NCBI GenBank assembly: GCA_034336665.1
Contig: CM067570.1
Span: forward strand, 9,818,002-9,882,001
Length of the DNA: 64,000 bases
Source of the DNA: Luscinia megarhynchos
Taxonomy: Eukaryota > Chordata > Aves > Passeriformes > Turdidae
Direction: 5' to 3'
Positions 61,933-64,000 of this stretch are shown here, in pieces (position 1 is the stretch's first letter; each line of letters starts with the position of its first letter). The position numbers were made by a program, and so were the translations under genes. Under the pieces are notes generated by a model that was given only the letters and a program-made list of their open reading frames with translations, had not been told where the DNA came from and searched no databases.

Positions 61933-63820
61933 GGCAAAGATCTTTATTTGTGCAAAATAATTCACAGCTCAGACAGGCACAGCTTGTGGCAGATTCTTTC
62001 CTACTCTTATTAAGTTGATGACAAAACGCCCATTAACCTTAGTAAGAGCAGGATCAGGCTGTGTACACGGAGAACTTTCAAAAGGCCAAAAGTTGTCTAG
62101 CTTGAATGACATTTAAGTTACTATGGAAATTTGAAATTCCTAGAGTGTGGGATGCAGTCTGTCCTGAACCACTTCCAAGCATGGAGGCTCCTCGGGGACA
62201 GAGGCACCTCAGAAGCACTGGATCTTTAATGAGAAACTTCAGTCATCCAGCCAATAATACTTATAACAAAAATAATATTTTCCATTCTCACATATTGTTA
62301 AGCTGTAAACTGTTCCTTAGATACCTGCACATGGAGTTTATGAGAAACACATGTAAAATCCTGACAAGCAAACCCTGTTTATACCTTTGAACAAAATAAC
62401 TACTGAAAGGACCAATTTTCAAAAGATGCCTATGGGGACCTGTCCATTATGCAGTGTGCCAAAGTCATCATCAAGCAATGCACTTCAGATGCTGCTCTGC
62501 CTTCCCTGAGATGCCCCCACCTGTAACAACCCTTGTGTTCTTCCAGTGCAGGTAGCACTCTGATGGTTGCCTTCAAATGTCTCTAAGACTCAATAAGAGC
62601 TTGTTGAGCTTTCCCAATAAAACAGGGAGAAATTCTCAGGTTTGACAGAATTCCTCTTAGGATCCACTGTCTGGTTTAAATCATGCCTGGGTGAACACCA
62701 CATCTTTGTGATGTTCACTGGGACATGACAAAGACTTTCCTACTCAGAAGATGCAAGCCCTGATAAACAGTTCTACATTCACAAATCAGCCAGAGGACTC
62801 TGTCACATCCTTCTTGGGCTACATCTCTGTTTTCAATTATAACACCAAAATAAGGAAAAGTCAGCACAAAAAGGACTTTCTGTTGCTAAAGCCTGCGATT
62901 TCCAAACTCAATACAAATTAATCTGACTGAACTGGTTAAAATGTTGGTAGGAGAGGCGGTTGTGTTTAGTTTGGTTTTTAAACCCGTGTGCTTCAACACA
63001 ACACTGTGTGAACAGATCTCAGCCGCAGCAACTTTGACTGTGTATTAATGACATTACCCCATCCCTCACTCATCACTTATGAAGGTATGAGAAAAAGCTT
63101 CCTGTTTTCAATTCTTTTCTCCTACTGTATCTTTTCTGTATCACCTCATGACCTCCTTCAATTAACTTGACCTTTTTACCTCCCAACACAGCAAAGATGT
63201 GCATTCAAAATGGGGTTTGTACTTCTTGTAGTGATGCCTCAATGTGACTAAGCTGGTTTGTATCAATTCTAGGATGACAGAAAGCTGCTTTTCCCTACTT
63301 AAGATACACATATCCATTGAAAGCACACTCCTTTCAGCTTTTGTGCTGTTGTGGGATTTTAATCCCCAGAGCAGTAAATGTGGCTCTAATATATCACTCA
63401 CTACTTTACTGATAAAACTGGATTCATTGTACATGAGCAATGCTGAAACAGAATAAAATGTGGTGCTGAAGAGCCTGGGTTTACTCAGCAAGAAGTCTCC
63501 ATTTTCTAAATTCACCAAAATGTGTCTCCACACCTAAAATTAGACCAAAATACTGGAATTTCACTTCCAGTCTTCATCTCTTACTTTTAGCTACAGCTTC
63601 CTAGCACCAAGAAACTGCTGTGAAACTTACTCTCTGGGCAACACAATCTCTCCAGAACTATGATCAGAAGAGTGGCTTTGTTTTATGTCATTTTAGAGGA
63701 TATTTTAAATTACCATTTAGACCTCTACATCATCTGGTATGACCATCCATTCCACACACAATCTAGCCTGGCATTCCCTGCATTTTTAGAGAAATTCAAT
63801 TTCTCAGCCCATTTTACAAG
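61933..63820. other. non-coding stretch, nothing recognised
   Basis: A minus-strand frame of 123 codons (63162-63533) overlaps a 70-codon plus frame; neither is recognised. No repeat assigned. Confidence 0.5.
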
Positions 63821-63838
63821 TTGTTTGTTTGTTTGTTT
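63821..63838. repeat. (TTTG)n microsatellite
   Basis: Four TTTG-type units. A good donor-like site (TTGCAG|GTAAGAA) lies shortly downstream near 63855 but has no convincing exon before it. Confidence 0.8.
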
Positions 63839-64000
63839 AATTATTAGGTTGCAGGTAAGAAATATCCTGAGAAAACAACTGTGCTCTACAACAACTGATA
63901 GATGTGCAAATGGAAGTGCCTCTTTTGTTGCATATAAATAGTATTTTTAGCATGAAACCAACAGTTTAATGTCCCTACTGAATTTATGATACAATTAGAA

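Noticed and set aside
1..64000. CRISPR array, tRNA, rRNA, snRNA, bacterial operon, phage or mitochondrial insert
   Set aside because: No regular spaced repeats, no tRNA A/B-box pair with a cloverleaf, no conserved snRNA motif and no run of coding sequence of any such kind was seen on either strand.

Overview
The window reads as one stretch of vertebrate nuclear non-coding DNA. It is AT-rich and CpG-poor, has no dense open frames, and carries thinly spread old transposon remnants. Three things point to a bird: CR1 LINE 3' ends with the ATTCTATGATTCT-type terminus, one degraded LTR of a type common in bird genomes (ERVL-like), and very old amniote CORE-SINE/MIR copies with no mammalian Alu, B1 or L1. 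The species and locus cannot be named from the sequence. The segment is best described as a gene desert or a very long intron.

I recognise no protein-coding gene, rRNA, tRNA, snRNA, operon, CRISPR array, insertion sequence or phage. The open frames are short, overlap on both strands and look like no protein family I know. Three places come closest to gene-like structure. A 144-bp exon-like block at 27435-27578 has good splice signals on both sides. A strong acceptor-like tract ends at 26835. A 210-codon ATG frame lies at 34030-34662 behind an acceptor-like tract.

Layout: 1-11.6 kb holds a long MIR-type SINE (about 1984-2235), an A/C-rich simple repeat, a 17-bp tandem duplication and a near-perfect 17-bp-arm hairpin (5078-5117). 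The ERVL-like LTR fragment is at 11.62-12.28 kb. 12.3-31 kb is mostly empty, with a second MIR (about 14286-14432) and the exon-like block. 31-40 kb holds a candidate conserved non-coding element, a CR1 3' end, the 210-codon frame, a reverse-strand MIR and an ancient palindromic MITE-like repeat (39671-39792). 46-56 kb has the best CR1 fragment (46268-46625), a small CpG cluster (48621-48725), a compound inverted repeat and another CR1 3' end. 56-64 kb has a poly(A) run, an inverted repeat and an ancient retroposon tail.

There is no set of genes acting together, and I did not find a new biological system. The most useful leads are the strong hairpin, the exon-like blocks and the 210-codon frame. 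All repeat identities come from recognising patterns by eye; no database search was run.
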